Source of the DNA: JANQPX01 sp039197065
Lineage (GTDB): Bacteria > Pseudomonadota > Alphaproteobacteria > Geminicoccales > Geminicoccaceae
Direction: 5' to 3'
NCBI GenBank assembly: GCA_039197065.1
Contig: JBCCUL010000004.1
Span: 124,001 to 188,000 of the forward strand
Length of the DNA stretch: 64,000 nt
The notes under the pieces are model-generated. The model had not been told where the DNA came from, made no database searches, and saw only the letters and a list, made by a program, of their open reading frames with translations. Below are positions 41,865 to 51,230 of this stretch, piece by piece (the stretch's first letter is position 1; every line of letters begins with the position of its first letter). Made by a program: the position numbers and the translations under genes.

Positions 41865-41962
41865 AAGGCCTGTCTGCAAAAACAGTCCGGTCATATCCAG
41901 GTCCGCCTATGGCCGACCCCAGCGTAAGCTAAGCAGGTTTCGTGCCAGAAAAGCTGTCCTGA

Positions 41963-42604
41963 TCAATAGAGCTCTTCGCGCGCGTTGCGATCGATCAGCT
42001 CGTCATAGGTCTGAACCGTCTCGGCATCCGTCTTGGCATCGACAGCGTCGGCGATCATGCGCCCGAGGGAGGGCAGAGCTTTACGGTCGACCTTGGCCTC
42101 CTCCGACCAAAGCTTCGAGCGGATCAGCGCCTTCGAGCACTGCAGAAAAACCTCATCCACCGTGATCACCACCACGAGCCTGGGAAGGCGGCCATCCACG
42201 GCGAAACGCGCCAGCAGATCCGGCGACTTGGAGAGCTGGGCGCGGCCATTCAGCCTTAGCGTCTCGGTGAAGCCCGGAATGAAGAAGAGAAGGCCGACCT
42301 CCGGTCTGTGGACGATATTGGAGAGTGAATCGATGCGGTTGTTGCCGGGGCGGTCGGGCATCAGGAGCGTTTTGTCGTCCGCGATCTGGACAAAGCCCGG
42401 CGCATCGCCGCGCGGTGAGTTGTCGGCGCGGCCATCCGGCCCCGAGGTCGCCAGGCAAAGAAAAGGCGACAGCTCGATGAAGCGTTGGCAGTTTCGATCG
42501 AGGTGATTCAGCTCCTTCTTCAGGGACAGCGGGTTGGGCTTCCCGTAAAGCGCGCGAAGAGCCGCCTCTTCACTGATGATGTCGCTCTGATCGATGTCCG
42601 TCAT
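41963..42604 (-). CDS. PNPOx-fold flavin-binding family protein
   Basis: The 213-residue product contains SPFLCLATSGPDGRADNSPRGDAPGF, LMPDRPGNNRIDSLSNI and VGLLFFIPGFTETLRLNG, the split-barrel fold of pyridoxamine phosphate oxidase-like proteins of the MSMEG_1061 type. It probably binds FMN; the substrate is unknown. The ATG at 42604 has AAGGAAGG upstream; an overlapping TTG two codons earlier is not needed. The gene stands apart from the importer, ending 190 bases before its start. Confidence 0.88.
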   Translation of the reverse strand: MTDIDQSDIISEEAALRALYGKPNPLSLKKELNHLDRNCQRFIELSPFLCLATSGPDGRADNSPRGDAPGFVQIADDKTLLMPDRPGNNRIDSLSNIVHRPEVGLLFFIPGFTETLRLNGRAQLSKSPDLLARFAVDGRLPRLVVVITVDEVFLQCSKALIRSKLWSEEAKVDRKALPSLGRMIADAVDAKTDAETVQTYDELIDRNAREELY

Positions 42605-42828
42605 GGCCAATTGCCTTCCTTGTCAGAGGACTTCAGCAAAGCACAAGCAGGCTGCAGGGTCAAAATTGGAAATTCAGTCACGCGACGATAAAATTAAATA
42701 ATGCTCGCATCATTATTATTGGTAAATATTAATTATTAACAATCATTGATTTGTTTTTATTGCATTTTAGATGTATTTTGATTATATTGACGAAATCAAA
42801 TGCAGTTATCGCCTGCCAGGAGCTTGCC

Positions 42829-43401
42829 ATGACGCGCATCGTAGAAAAAGTTCAGAGCCCCCACGCTGATGCCGAACGACGCCGGGCCGATCTGACCTGG
42901 GAGCGGATCCAGGAACAGGCGATGCAGGCGTTCACGGCCGGCAATCCATCAACGGCCCGCGTCAGCTGGGAAAAGGCCCTCGATATCGCCGAGCGCCATT
43001 TCGAGCGTGGCGATCCCAGGATCGCCGCCAGCCTCAGCAATCACGCCTATGGGCTCATGCGCCGGGGACAAACTCATCAGGCCGGTCAATATTTCCGGCG
43101 GGCGATCGCGGCCTGGGAAGACAGCTGGTGTTGGATCCCCTGGATGGCGCCGTCGACGGAACCGGACGGGATCGAGGTTGCAGCCTATGATCGCGCCACG
43201 CAGGACGCCTTCTACGCAATGATCGAGCAGGGCAAGGCGATTACCGAGACGCTCTGGCGTGAGGGCAGGCTGCCCGAGGCGGTCGGCGACGACTGGGCCA
43301 CCGTCAAGCCAAAGAGCATGACCGACATCAGGCGGCTTTTCTCCGCGGTATTCCTGATGCCGACGGCGCGCAGCAAGAGAACCGGCCATCACGCGGCCTG
43401 A
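42829..43401 (+). CDS. TPR-containing protein (190 aa)
   Basis: The ATG at 42829 follows CAGGAG. The product has helical TPR-like repeats (WERIQEQAMQAFTAGNPSTARVSWEKALDIAERHFERGDPRIAASLSNHAYGLMRRGQTHQAGQYFRRAIAAWE). A less clear C-terminal half follows, with WCWIPWMAPSTEPDGIEVAAYDRATQDAFYAMIEQGKAI. Tandem Trp and Cys residues make that half distinctive. The upstream 220 bases are strongly AT-rich. It may mediate protein contacts; no specific function can be assigned. Confidence 0.75.
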   Translation: MTRIVEKVQSPHADAERRRADLTWERIQEQAMQAFTAGNPSTARVSWEKALDIAERHFERGDPRIAASLSNHAYGLMRRGQTHQAGQYFRRAIAAWEDSWCWIPWMAPSTEPDGIEVAAYDRATQDAFYAMIEQGKAITETLWREGRLPEAVGDDWATVKPKSMTDIRRLFSAVFLMPTARSKRTGHHAA

Positions 43402-43505
43402 GCGGCGTTAAGCTTTTCTCAGGAATGATGTGTCAGGCTGAAGGCTGCTGTCGTCCCGACGCCGGATGGCAGGTTTAAACGGAAAGGGCCCGCAAAAGAA
43501 CGCCG

Positions 43506-43850
43506 ATGACGCCCATATCGATGATGCCTCCGGTCGATTACTGTCCCTCCTGCGAAGGCCGGAAGGATGAAAACAAGGCCCTCGATATCGGCGAGGCGCG
43601 CGTGCGTCAGGCCGAACTTCAGTCCGAGATCGACCAGACATCGGCGGCGGCTGAAGGCACGCAGACCTCGGAGATCGCCTCGCCTGTGGCCGCGGGCGAA
43701 GGGCCGGCCACGATCAACACAGCCGTTCAACCGCTCCTGGCGCCCGACCTTGCGGTGCAGGCGACGTTTGCGCGGCCCTTCAACGAAGCCGGCAATAGTG
43801 AAACGGAGGCGCTGCGGCTGCGCGCTGCGGAGGCCTACCGCACGCCCTGA
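43506..43850 (+). CDS. Hypothetical protein with an N-terminal CPSC motif (114 aa)
   Basis: The frame starts MTPISMMPPVDYCPSCEG and continues with a polar, Ala- and Glu-rich stretch to AAEAYRTP. Only two Cys residues occur, so a zinc site would need a dimer. No strong ribosome site precedes the ATG. It lies between the TPR gene and the converging otnC. It may be a real small gene or a by-product of the GC-rich composition; no family is recognised. Confidence 0.4.
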   Translation: MTPISMMPPVDYCPSCEGRKDENKALDIGEARVRQAELQSEIDQTSAAAEGTQTSEIASPVAAGEGPATINTAVQPLLAPDLAVQATFARPFNEAGNSETEALRLRAAEAYRTP

Positions 43851-43869
43851 TCGGACGGCGTTTGGGGCC

Positions 43870-44508
43870 TCAATCTTTGGGGAAGCTGCGCTCCAACTCC
43901 GCGACGTCATCGTCCGATAGGGGCCGGGTGGCCTGGTTCTGCAGCAGCAGGAACAACTTGGCCGTGGCCTCCAGCTCTTCGATAGCGCCCGCAGCACCAT
44001 CCAGGGTTTTTCCAGCAACGACAGGCCCGTGATTGGCAAGCAGCACGGATGCATGCTTCGCCGCGAGATCGCGCACGGCAACCGCAAGCCGTTCGTCGCC
44101 GGGCGGGTAATAGGGGATGAGCGGCAGCCGGCCGACCTTCATGACGTAATAGGCTGTGAGCGGTGGCATGCAGTTCGCCTCGTCCAGCCTGTCCAGGCAA
44201 GAGACCGCCACGGAATGGGTCGAATGAAGATGGACGATCGCCCGATCGTTCGGCCGCATGTCGTAGACGCAACGGTGAAGGAACGCCTCCTTCGACGGCT
44301 TGTCGCCGCCGACATGGCGTCCCTGGTCGTCGAGCTTGGCGATTCGCGCCGGATCGAGCTTTCCGAGGCGCGAGTTGGTCGGGGTCAGAAGCCAGCCATC
44401 GTCTAGCCGGACGCTGATATTGCCGGTGCTGCCATGGGACAGGCCGAGCTTTGCCAGCATCTGACCGAGCTCGGCGATCTCCTCGCGAAGGGCCGCTTCG
44501 GTGCTCAT
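43870..44508 (-). CDS. otnC: Class II aldolase-type 3-oxo-tetronate 4-phosphate decarboxylase
   Basis: The 212-residue product has the class II aldolase/adducin fold with HGSTGNISVRLDDGWLLTPTNSRLG, the metal-binding HLHSTHSVAVS and LLANHGPVVAGKTL. Paired with an OtnK-type kinase by an ATGA overlap, it fits OtnC, which decarboxylates 3-oxo-tetronate 4-phosphate to dihydroxyacetone phosphate. The enzyme is zinc-dependent in the characterised members. Assignment rests on the kinase partner and the denD neighbour. Confidence 0.9.
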   Translation of the reverse strand: MSTEAALREEIAELGQMLAKLGLSHGSTGNISVRLDDGWLLTPTNSRLGKLDPARIAKLDDQGRHVGGDKPSKEAFLHRCVYDMRPNDRAIVHLHSTHSVAVSCLDRLDEANCMPPLTAYYVMKVGRLPLIPYYPPGDERLAVAVRDLAAKHASVLLANHGPVVAGKTLDGAAGAIEELEATAKLFLLLQNQATRPLSDDDVAELERSFPKD

Positions 44509-45788
44509 GCCGCTTCGGCGGCAGCGGTGTCGAGGCAGGCGAAGGCCTTGGTAAAGAAATCGACGCTGCCGAAATTCCCGGACTTGAGAGCGAGCGCCAG
44601 CGGCTCCTCGCCGAGGCTGGCGGTCCAGGGCACGCCCGGATCAATGGACCCGCCGATTCGCAGTCCCTCGACGCCAAGGGCGCCGACGATCGCACCCGAC
44701 GTCTCGCCGCCCGCCAGAACGAAACGGCGAACGCCGCGATCCCGAAGGCCAAGCGCGATCTTTGCCAGCGCCGCTTCCGTCGCAGCGCCCGCGCGTTCGC
44801 GCCCGAACTCTTGCTGGACTTTCGCGACATCTTCCGGTGAGGCTGAAGCGCTGATCAAGATGGGCTCCCTGCCGAGTTTTCCCTCGGCAAAGCGCAGAGC
44901 GCGTTCAACCTCGTCCTCGCCCTGGCAAAGCGCCGCAACGTCGATCCGGTGCATCGGCCCCTTGAAATGATCAATCTGCGCCCGCGTCGCCTTCGAACAG
45001 CTGCCCGCAAGCACGGCGGAAGCGCCTTCGATAGGCGGCAGCTGATCGGCGATCCTGGAAAAGGTCAGCAGGCCCGAATCGCGAAAATTATCAGGCAGCC
45101 CAAGCGCGATGCCCGAACCGCCGGTGATCAGCTCCAAGCCTTCACAAGCGTGCCCGAGTGCTATCAGATGCCGGTCCGCGATCGCATCCGCGATCACATG
45201 GCGCACCCCCGAAGCGCGCAGCTTCGTCATCGCGGCGCGTATCGCATCCGCCCCCTGATTGACGACCGCATAAGGTAGAAGCCCCACCTTTTCCCGGCAT
45301 TGCCGGCCGAGCACGGCCACCAGATCGCTGTCGGTCATCGGCGTTAGCGGATGGTGACGCATCGGGCTTGCGGACAGCAGGCGATCGCCCACGAACAGAT
45401 GGCCCTGAAACACCGTTCGGCCATTTTCAGGAAAGGCCGGACAGGCGATGGTAAGATCGGTATCGAGCGCCGCCATCAGCGCTTCGGCGACGGGTCCGAT
45501 ATTGCCTTCATCGGTCGAATCGAATGTCGAGCAATATTTGAACAGGATCTGACGCGCGCGCTGGGCTCTCAGCCAGGCGAGGGCTTCCAGGGACTGGCGG
45601 ATGGCCTCATCGGCGGGAAGGGTCCGGGACTTGAGCGCGATCACCACAGCTTGGGCGTCGCCGATATCCGGAGCGCGCTTAGGCACCCCGATGAGTTGCA
45701 CCGTGCGCATGCCTCCCTTGACCAGCATGCTGGCGAGATCGGTGGCGCCGGTGAAGTCGTCGGCGATGCAGCCTAGAAGAATCGTCAT
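44505..45788 (-). CDS. otnK: 3-oxo-tetronate kinase (DUF1537 family)
   Basis: The 427-residue product begins MTILLGCIADDFTGATDLASMLVKGG, the standard four-carbon acid sugar kinase start. It contains VVIALKSRTLPADEAI, IACPAFPENGRTVFQGHLFVGDRLLSASPMRHHPLTPM and the C-terminal nucleotide-binding FVLAGGETSGAIVGALG. It phosphorylates 3-oxo-tetronate at C4. The start at 45788 matches the family; an upstream frame to 45890 is foreign. It is transcribed with otnC and divergent from denD. Confidence 0.93.
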   Translation of the reverse strand: MTILLGCIADDFTGATDLASMLVKGGMRTVQLIGVPKRAPDIGDAQAVVIALKSRTLPADEAIRQSLEALAWLRAQRARQILFKYCSTFDSTDEGNIGPVAEALMAALDTDLTIACPAFPENGRTVFQGHLFVGDRLLSASPMRHHPLTPMTDSDLVAVLGRQCREKVGLLPYAVVNQGADAIRAAMTKLRASGVRHVIADAIADRHLIALGHACEGLELITGGSGIALGLPDNFRDSGLLTFSRIADQLPPIEGASAVLAGSCSKATRAQIDHFKGPMHRIDVAALCQGEDEVERALRFAEGKLGREPILISASASPEDVAKVQQEFGRERAGAATEAALAKIALGLRDRGVRRFVLAGGETSGAIVGALGVEGLRIGGSIDPGVPWTASLGEEPLALALKSGNFGSVDFFTKAFACLDTAAAEAA

Positions 45789-45919
45789 CTGGTCAGCCGT
45801 ATTTTGAGACAGGGGCGCTTGGTGAACAGGTTTTTTGAGGTCTATGATAACTGTTCGGCCCCGTTGTACAGGATGCTCCGGGGCTTGCAAGCAACCAGGA
45901 AAGGCAGCGGAGGCAGTTC

Positions 45920-46906
45920 GTGCACATCGTAATCACTGGCGGCGCCGGGTTTATCGGCAAGAAATTGGCGGCAGCCCTGCTCGCCTCCGATGGCATCGCG
46001 CTCGAAGGCGAGGCGAAGAAGTCGCTGGAGAAGCTGACGCTTTTCGACATCGTCGAGGCCGAAGGGGTGCAGGCGGACCCGCGGCTTACGAAAATCGCCG
46101 GCGATATAACGGACCGGGCGCAGATCGACGAGCTGATTTCGGAAGACGTGGACGCGGTCTTCCATCTCGCCGCGATCGTGAGCGCCAACGCCGAAGCCGA
46201 TTTCGACCTCGGCATGGCCGTCAATCTGGACGGCACCCGTCACATACTCGAAGCCTGCCGAAACCTAGGGTCCAGACCCCGCGTCGTTTTTGCGAGTTCG
46301 GTGGCGGTTTACGGCGGGAATATGCCTGAAACCGGCTATGACGACCTGATCCTCAACCCGCAGACGTCCTATGGCGGCCAGAAGGCCGCCGGCGAGCTTT
46401 TGGTCAACGACTACAGCCGAAAGGGCTTCGTCGACGGCCGCGCCCTTCGCCTCCCAACCATCGTGGTGCGTCCCGGCAAGCCCAACAAGGCGGCCTCCAC
46501 TTTCGCAAGCTCGATCATCAGGGAACCGCTCGCCGGCGAGCCCGCCATCTGCCCGGTCAGTCGCGAGTCGGCGATGTATATCCTGTCGCCGCGCCGCGTG
46601 ATCGAGGCGTTCATCCACGCGCTGGCCTTGCCGGGCGAAGTTTTCGGCCCCGCGCGCATGCTGACGCTCCCCGGCATTTCCGTTTCGATCGGCGAGGTCG
46701 AAGCGGCGCTCGCCAAGGTTGCCGGCCAGTCGGTTGCCGACCGCATTGACTGGAGACCGGATGCGCATATCCAAAAGATCGTCTCCGGCTGGATGCCGGC
46801 CTTCGACGCCAAACGGGCAAGAGAGCTCGGCTTTCAGCCCGACCAGAGCATCGAGGAGATCATCCAGGCTCATATCGAGGATGAGCTCGGCGGGGTCGTA
46901 GCGTAA
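45920..46906 (+). CDS. denD: D-erythronate dehydrogenase (NAD-dependent epimerase/dehydratase family)
   Basis: The 328-residue product opens with a Rossmann loop (ITGGAGFIGKKLAAAL), then has VFHLAAIVSANAE, FASSVAVYGG (Ser) and SYGGQKAAGE with Tyr and Lys. The insertion LFDIVEAEGVQADPRL and the C-terminal end are like DenD enzymes, which oxidise D-erythronate to 2-oxo-tetronate. It starts at a GTG with GGAGG upstream. Divergent otnK and otnC catalyse later steps. The OtnI isomerase is not adjacent; the Hyi-like gene at the window start is a candidate. Confidence 0.9.
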   Translation: MHIVITGGAGFIGKKLAAALLASDGIALEGEAKKSLEKLTLFDIVEAEGVQADPRLTKIAGDITDRAQIDELISEDVDAVFHLAAIVSANAEADFDLGMAVNLDGTRHILEACRNLGSRPRVVFASSVAVYGGNMPETGYDDLILNPQTSYGGQKAAGELLVNDYSRKGFVDGRALRLPTIVVRPGKPNKAASTFASSIIREPLAGEPAICPVSRESAMYILSPRRVIEAFIHALALPGEVFGPARMLTLPGISVSIGEVEAALAKVAGQSVADRIDWRPDAHIQKIVSGWMPAFDAKRARELGFQPDQSIEEIIQAHIEDELGGVVA

Positions 46907-46920
46907 GGAGGGAGGGTTCC

Positions 46921-47754
46921 ATGGCCAGCGATGACGAGGCCATTGATGGGCAGGGCGCGATCCAGGCCAATCGCGACGCCTGGAACGCATCCGCAGCGCA
47001 TCATCTGACATCCGCGCGCCATGAAAGGCTGCTGAACGGTTTCGCAAAGCCCGGCTTTTCATGTCTCGACGACCTCATCGAGCAAAGGCTGAAAGCGCTC
47101 GGCGTCACCGGCAAGAATGTCGCCCATCTCTGCTGCAACAACGGCTGCGAGATCCTGTCCGTCAAAAATCTGGGTGCCGCCCGCGCCGTCGGTTTCGATC
47201 AGGCAGGCGAATTTCTAAAGCAAGGCGAAGCGTTAAGAGCCGCCGGCAATATCGACTGCGAACTCATCGAAACCGACGTTCACGAGATCGATGCGTCCTT
47301 CGACGGTGCTTTCGATATCGTCCTCATCACCATCGGCGCTCTTGGCTGGATGCCTGATATCGGGCGCTTCTTCGGCATCGTGGACCGCTTGCTCAGACAA
47401 GGCGGCGCTCTTTGCATCCACGAGCAGCACCCGATCATGAACATGACGGAGCCGTTCGAGCCCAACCCGGATCCCACGCGTTTGACCCATAGCTATTTCA
47501 AGCCTGAGCCGTTCGCGGAGATAGGTCCGATCGTCTATGACGGGCAGCCCGTATCGGGTGATGAGCGGCATTATTGGTTCGTGCACACCCTCGGCGATAC
47601 GCTCTCAGCCTGTCTCGATCAGGGCTTCGCGATCGAGCATTACAAGGAATATCCCCACAACATCAGCGGCGCCGACTTCGACATATACGACGACCAGCCG
47701 GCGCAGCTGCCGCAATGCTACATGCTGGTGGCGCGCAAAGGCGGCGCTACATGA
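46921..47754 (+). CDS. Class I SAM-dependent methyltransferase
   Basis: The 277-residue product has a loop-type SAM motif (NVAHLCCNNGCEILSVKNLGAARAVGFDQAGEFL) with Cys residues, a Asp-rich FDIVLITIGALGWMPDIGRFF (motif II) and ALCIHEQHPIMNM. The N-terminal AWNASAAHHLTS is typical. It has a very strong AAGGAGGGAGGG site and starts 14 bases after denD, indicating one operon. The substrate is unknown; small-molecule acceptors are likely in this family. Confidence 0.88.
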   Translation: MASDDEAIDGQGAIQANRDAWNASAAHHLTSARHERLLNGFAKPGFSCLDDLIEQRLKALGVTGKNVAHLCCNNGCEILSVKNLGAARAVGFDQAGEFLKQGEALRAAGNIDCELIETDVHEIDASFDGAFDIVLITIGALGWMPDIGRFFGIVDRLLRQGGALCIHEQHPIMNMTEPFEPNPDPTRLTHSYFKPEPFAEIGPIVYDGQPVSGDERHYWFVHTLGDTLSACLDQGFAIEHYKEYPHNISGADFDIYDDQPAQLPQCYMLVARKGGAT

Positions 47755-47771
47755 CGCCGAATAGGCGGCGA

Positions 47772-48680
47772 TCAATCATCGTCCAGAATCGTTGCGGAGA
47801 TCTTGCGTTCCGGGATCGTCGCGACGCCGATCGCTGAACTCAAATACAACGTCAGCTGCTCGTCGTCTTCGGCTTCGTCATCATCGATCAGCGGTATCAC
47901 GAACTGCGTCTTGGTTTCGCCTGCCATCAGCCGAACGATCCCGCTGGTTCTCTCGAAATCGCTGCCCGCCTTGGCTGCACCGTCGAGGGTGGTGATGAGG
48001 ATGATGATGTCATCCGTCGAGGGCCTGGAGGATGAGATATCGACGATCAGCGCCTCGGCCTCTTCCGATATGTCATCAGCCGTGGCCTTGATCTCCAGAA
48101 CGTCGTCCCGATCCGCAGGGTCGACTGCAGCCAGAGCGCCGCCGGTGCCGACATCGTCGCTCTCGCGGGGCTGGCCTTCCTCTTCAGCGACATCAACGAC
48201 TTCAGCGACCGAAACCTGCGGCGAAGCGAGCGTCGACGTCACATCATCGGCGACATCGGTGTCCTCCTCCTGCAGGCCTTCGTGCTGCGCGGCCGGCGCC
48301 TCGGACAGGACGACGCCGTCTTTGGCGCTGACATACTGCTCCAGAACTTCAAGAACGTAGGTGCCGTCGTCCCAGTCATGCAGCGCTCCTTCGATCACGC
48401 TGCCGTCGTTCAGCTCATAGCGGACCAGCTCGATATCATCAGGGGCGATCAGGATCATGCTGCCGCCAGCGGGACGGATGGTCACCGTGCTCTTGGTGAA
48501 CCGGATGATGTCTCCCGAAATCGTGCTGCCGCCTGCCGCAACGAATTCAGCCGCCCGAGCCGGCAGATGATGAAAGGCCAGCGCACCCGCAACGAGACAC
48601 GCACCGGCCAGCAAGCGTCCCCTCGCGGGCCCGACGATCGACGGGCGTTGCCGAGACCAGATCAACAGCCTTTGTCCCAT
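47772..48680 (-). CDS. Exported protein with C-terminal Calx-beta-like domain
   Basis: The 302-residue product has a signal peptide (about 1-45, RLLAGACLVAGALAFHHLPARAAE). A beta-rich N-terminal part follows, with GGSTISGDIIRFTKSTVTIRPAGG, then a long acidic linker (about 130-200). The C-terminal domain reads VDISSSRPSTDD...AKAGSDFERTSGIVRLMAGETKTQFVIPLIDDDEAEDDEQLTLYLSS with a terminal ILDDD. That is a Calx-beta repeat, which can bind calcium through its acidic residues. Its start overlaps the end of the TAXI receptor gene by 19 bases, so they are cotranscribed. The function is unknown. Confidence 0.78.
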   Translation of the reverse strand: MGQRLLIWSRQRPSIVGPARGRLLAGACLVAGALAFHHLPARAAEFVAAGGSTISGDIIRFTKSTVTIRPAGGSMILIAPDDIELVRYELNDGSVIEGALHDWDDGTYVLEVLEQYVSAKDGVVLSEAPAAQHEGLQEEDTDVADDVTSTLASPQVSVAEVVDVAEEEGQPRESDDVGTGGALAAVDPADRDDVLEIKATADDISEEAEALIVDISSSRPSTDDIIILITTLDGAAKAGSDFERTSGIVRLMAGETKTQFVIPLIDDDEAEDDEQLTLYLSSAIGVATIPERKISATILDDD

Positions 48681-49642
48681 CGTTCCAGATATTTCACATC
48701 GGCCTTCATATCGACATCCTGCCATTTCGGCTGATAGGAGCCATTCTGCAGTTCAGGAAATCTCTCGTTCATCGCCGTCACGAAGCGCTGGACCTTGGCA
48801 CATCGGGGATGATCAGATTCCCAATTGTAAGCCAGAAGCACGGCCGGATTGCGGAGTGTCCTGACGGTCTCGCCGGCGGCGATGAGGTTCGGGTAGACAT
48901 CTGACGACCATGACGATGTCTCATATCCGTCCGGCACCAACTCCGGCGGGATGTCGAGAAGGTGGACGTCGTCATCCCCGTCGAAGTCTTCCGCAAACGA
49001 CCAGGGAGCCGCGCTGTTGCTGGCCATAGCCGCGATCTCGCCTTTCTTAAGACGTTCACGGGCGATCGACTTCTTGTCGCTTTGCACGTCGGCCGTAATC
49101 CCGTGGGCTTCGAAGAGATTGGTCATGGTCAGATAGGTGCCGCTCCCTATCGACGAAAAATTGACCTTCTCGCCTTCGAGATCATAGATCGACTTATATT
49201 TCTTATTCGCCACGATATGCAGTTCGGTATCCCACAACCTCGTGACGTAGCGAACACTGTCCTTGATATTCGGGTGAACGCCCTGCTTCTCCATGAAATC
49301 GAGCGTGTCGGCGAAGGTCATCGCAAGGTCGACGCCCCTTAGATAGAGAACGTCTTCGACATTCCTGACGGCGCCCGATCCGACCATGGGAACGACACGC
49401 AGGGAATAACCGATGTCATCATTGAGAACCGAGGCGATATCTTCGCAAAAATAGAGAAAAGAGGCGCTGGTGCGCCCGCACATGATGCCTACGGTCCCTT
49501 GATTGACGCGGTCCCGTATCTGGTCCACCGACTGCGCGCTCACGACTGTCGGCGCGGTGACTGCAATCAGAGCGCCCAAGATGAGCGATCGAGAGGCCGT
49601 CAGAATTTTTTGGGCCAGATGGCGCAAAGTGCTTGGGTGCAT
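48662..49642 (-). CDS. TAXI family TRAP transporter solute-binding protein
   Basis: The 326-residue product has a signal peptide (about 1-36) and the TAXI layout, with VGIMCGRTSASFLYFCEDIASVL, GAVRNVEDVLYLRGVDLAMTFADTL and YDLEGEKVNFSSIGSGTYLTMTNLFEAHGI. The conserved start of binding proteins is modified by two Cys residues (near 50 and 60) that may form a disulfide. No DctM/DctQ membrane genes are near, so either they lie elsewhere or the protein has another role. It is followed by the Calx-beta gene. An upstream frame to 49717 is not native. Confidence 0.88.
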   Translation of the reverse strand: MHPSTLRHLAQKILTASRSLILGALIAVTAPTVVSAQSVDQIRDRVNQGTVGIMCGRTSASFLYFCEDIASVLNDDIGYSLRVVPMVGSGAVRNVEDVLYLRGVDLAMTFADTLDFMEKQGVHPNIKDSVRYVTRLWDTELHIVANKKYKSIYDLEGEKVNFSSIGSGTYLTMTNLFEAHGITADVQSDKKSIARERLKKGEIAAMASNSAAPWSFAEDFDGDDDVHLLDIPPELVPDGYETSSWSSDVYPNLIAAGETVRTLRNPAVLLAYNWESDHPRCAKVQRFVTAMNERFPELQNGSYQPKWQDVDMKADVKYLERWDKGC

Positions 49643-49875
49643 ATCGATACGTTTCAAAGTAACCCACCCTCCGGCTGATGTTCGCAATAGAACATTCACG
49701 TCCCTCCGTTGGATCATTTAAAGCGCTGGGATATCGATAGAGCCAGCATAGAAAAAAGAAAACCCTCCACGATTATTAATCAATCTACAATATAGAACTG
49801 GAAAACACTTTTGGTTGATTCTTTGTCTATTTGTTCCCCCAAAGAATGTCGGATCTTCAGTGCTTTTACTGACAT

Positions 49876-51021
49876 CTATTCCGAGCCCTCGAGTTGTCCC
49901 ATCCGGCGCTCCAGCTCCTGAAGCTGCTTCCTGGTCGCCTGAAAGTCGCGTTCGATGGCCGCCATCTTCCGCCGGTCCCGCATCGATTCCTCGGCGAGCG
50001 CATATTCGCGTGATTCGGCATGGGAGAGAGCAGCCTGCGTCGAGCTCAGGTCCTCCCGAAGCCGCCTGTTCGCAGCTTGCCAAAGTCCGGCACGGTCTGC
50101 CCCGTCCGAAAGCTGCCCCTCGATCGGAGACTGCTGACCGTCAACCTGGCGACCGGCGATCTCGACTGTCTCAGATACCGGGCGTTCGGATCGACCTTCA
50201 GGCCCTTCCTCATCCGTAGCCATGCGGACCATGCTGGCCTCGGAGATGCCCGGACTGAGGATGATCGCAGAAGTTCCCTTGGCCAGCAGCCCCACGGCCA
50301 GCATGGTCAACACACAGCTCAGCATCACCTGAAAGCGCTGATCCGCGATCTTCCGCAGGAGATGCGTGCCGATCAGCGTCCCGATGAAACCGGCGCAGAT
50401 CATTGCGACCACCAGCGACAGATAGGGGGCGAAGGCAAAGCCCAGGAAACCGAAGGCCGCCACTTTGACGGCATGCTGAACGATGACGCAGGCCGACTGG
50501 GTGGCGACGAGGGATAACCGATCGAGCTTGAGCAATCTCAGGACCGATGCCACCAGCGGCGCCGTGGCGCCGAAGAACATCGTCAAAAACGTGACCACGA
50601 GACCTGTGAGGCCGATGGCGCGCCGATCCACGACAAAGGACGGCGGCTTCATCCATGCAGCCCAGAGAATAAAGCCGCCGACGGCGATCTGCATGACCGT
50701 GGGCGGCAGCTGCACGACGACCGCCGCTCCCAAAGCGCCGCCCAGGATGCTGCCGGCCAGGAAGGGCAGGAGGATCCACAGCCGCACGCTCTGCAGCATG
50801 AGGAGCATGCGTCCGACATTGGAGCCGATCTGAACGACGCCGTGCACGGGTATCAACGCGGTGAGCGGCATTACCCATGCCATGATCGCGAACAGCAGAA
50901 CCCCGCCGCCGACCCCGGCCGTCGCCGTCAGCATCGATGTCATGGCGCTGCAAACGATAAGGAATCCCACGACCGCCGAAGACAGGTCGGATGGGAAGAG
51001 CCACAATGCCTCCAGGCCCAA
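49876..51021 (-). CDS. TauE/SafE-like exporter with C-terminal coiled coil
   Basis: The 381-residue product has eight or so spans (about 15-260), with TATAGVGGGVLLFAIMAWVMPLTALIPVHGVVQIGSNVGRMLL and the repeated half FFGATAPLVASVLRLL, typical of TauE/SafE (sulfite/organosulfonate) permeases. The last roughly 115 residues are soluble and contain a heptad-rich stretch (SSTQAALSHAESREYALAEESMRDRRKMAAIERDFQATRKQLQELERRMGQLEG). That tail is absent from ordinary members. Translation likely starts at a TTG with GGGGG upstream. The substrate is unknown. Confidence 0.85.
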   Translation of the reverse strand: MGLEALWLFPSDLSSAVVGFLIVCSAMTSMLTATAGVGGGVLLFAIMAWVMPLTALIPVHGVVQIGSNVGRMLLMLQSVRLWILLPFLAGSILGGALGAAVVVQLPPTVMQIAVGGFILWAAWMKPPSFVVDRRAIGLTGLVVTFLTMFFGATAPLVASVLRLLKLDRLSLVATQSACVIVQHAVKVAAFGFLGFAFAPYLSLVVAMICAGFIGTLIGTHLLRKIADQRFQVMLSCVLTMLAVGLLAKGTSAIILSPGISEASMVRMATDEEGPEGRSERPVSETVEIAGRQVDGQQSPIEGQLSDGADRAGLWQAANRRLREDLSSTQAALSHAESREYALAEESMRDRRKMAAIERDFQATRKQLQELERRMGQLEGSE

Positions 51022-51230
51022 AATCTATACCCCCAGCAATCAAGAAACGGTGCATTAACCATTCAGACACCTGGGAGCGCTCATTTATTGCGTACTATTT
51101 TGCCCTTCTTTCCTATTCCCGGTTTTCCGCGCAAAAGCGAACCGCCAGCGCGACGCTCTGGACAGCCGTAAGCCTGGCTTCCTATCGTATAAGACGCCGG
51201 TTCGGGATAGACGGGATGGGGGAGTAAGCT

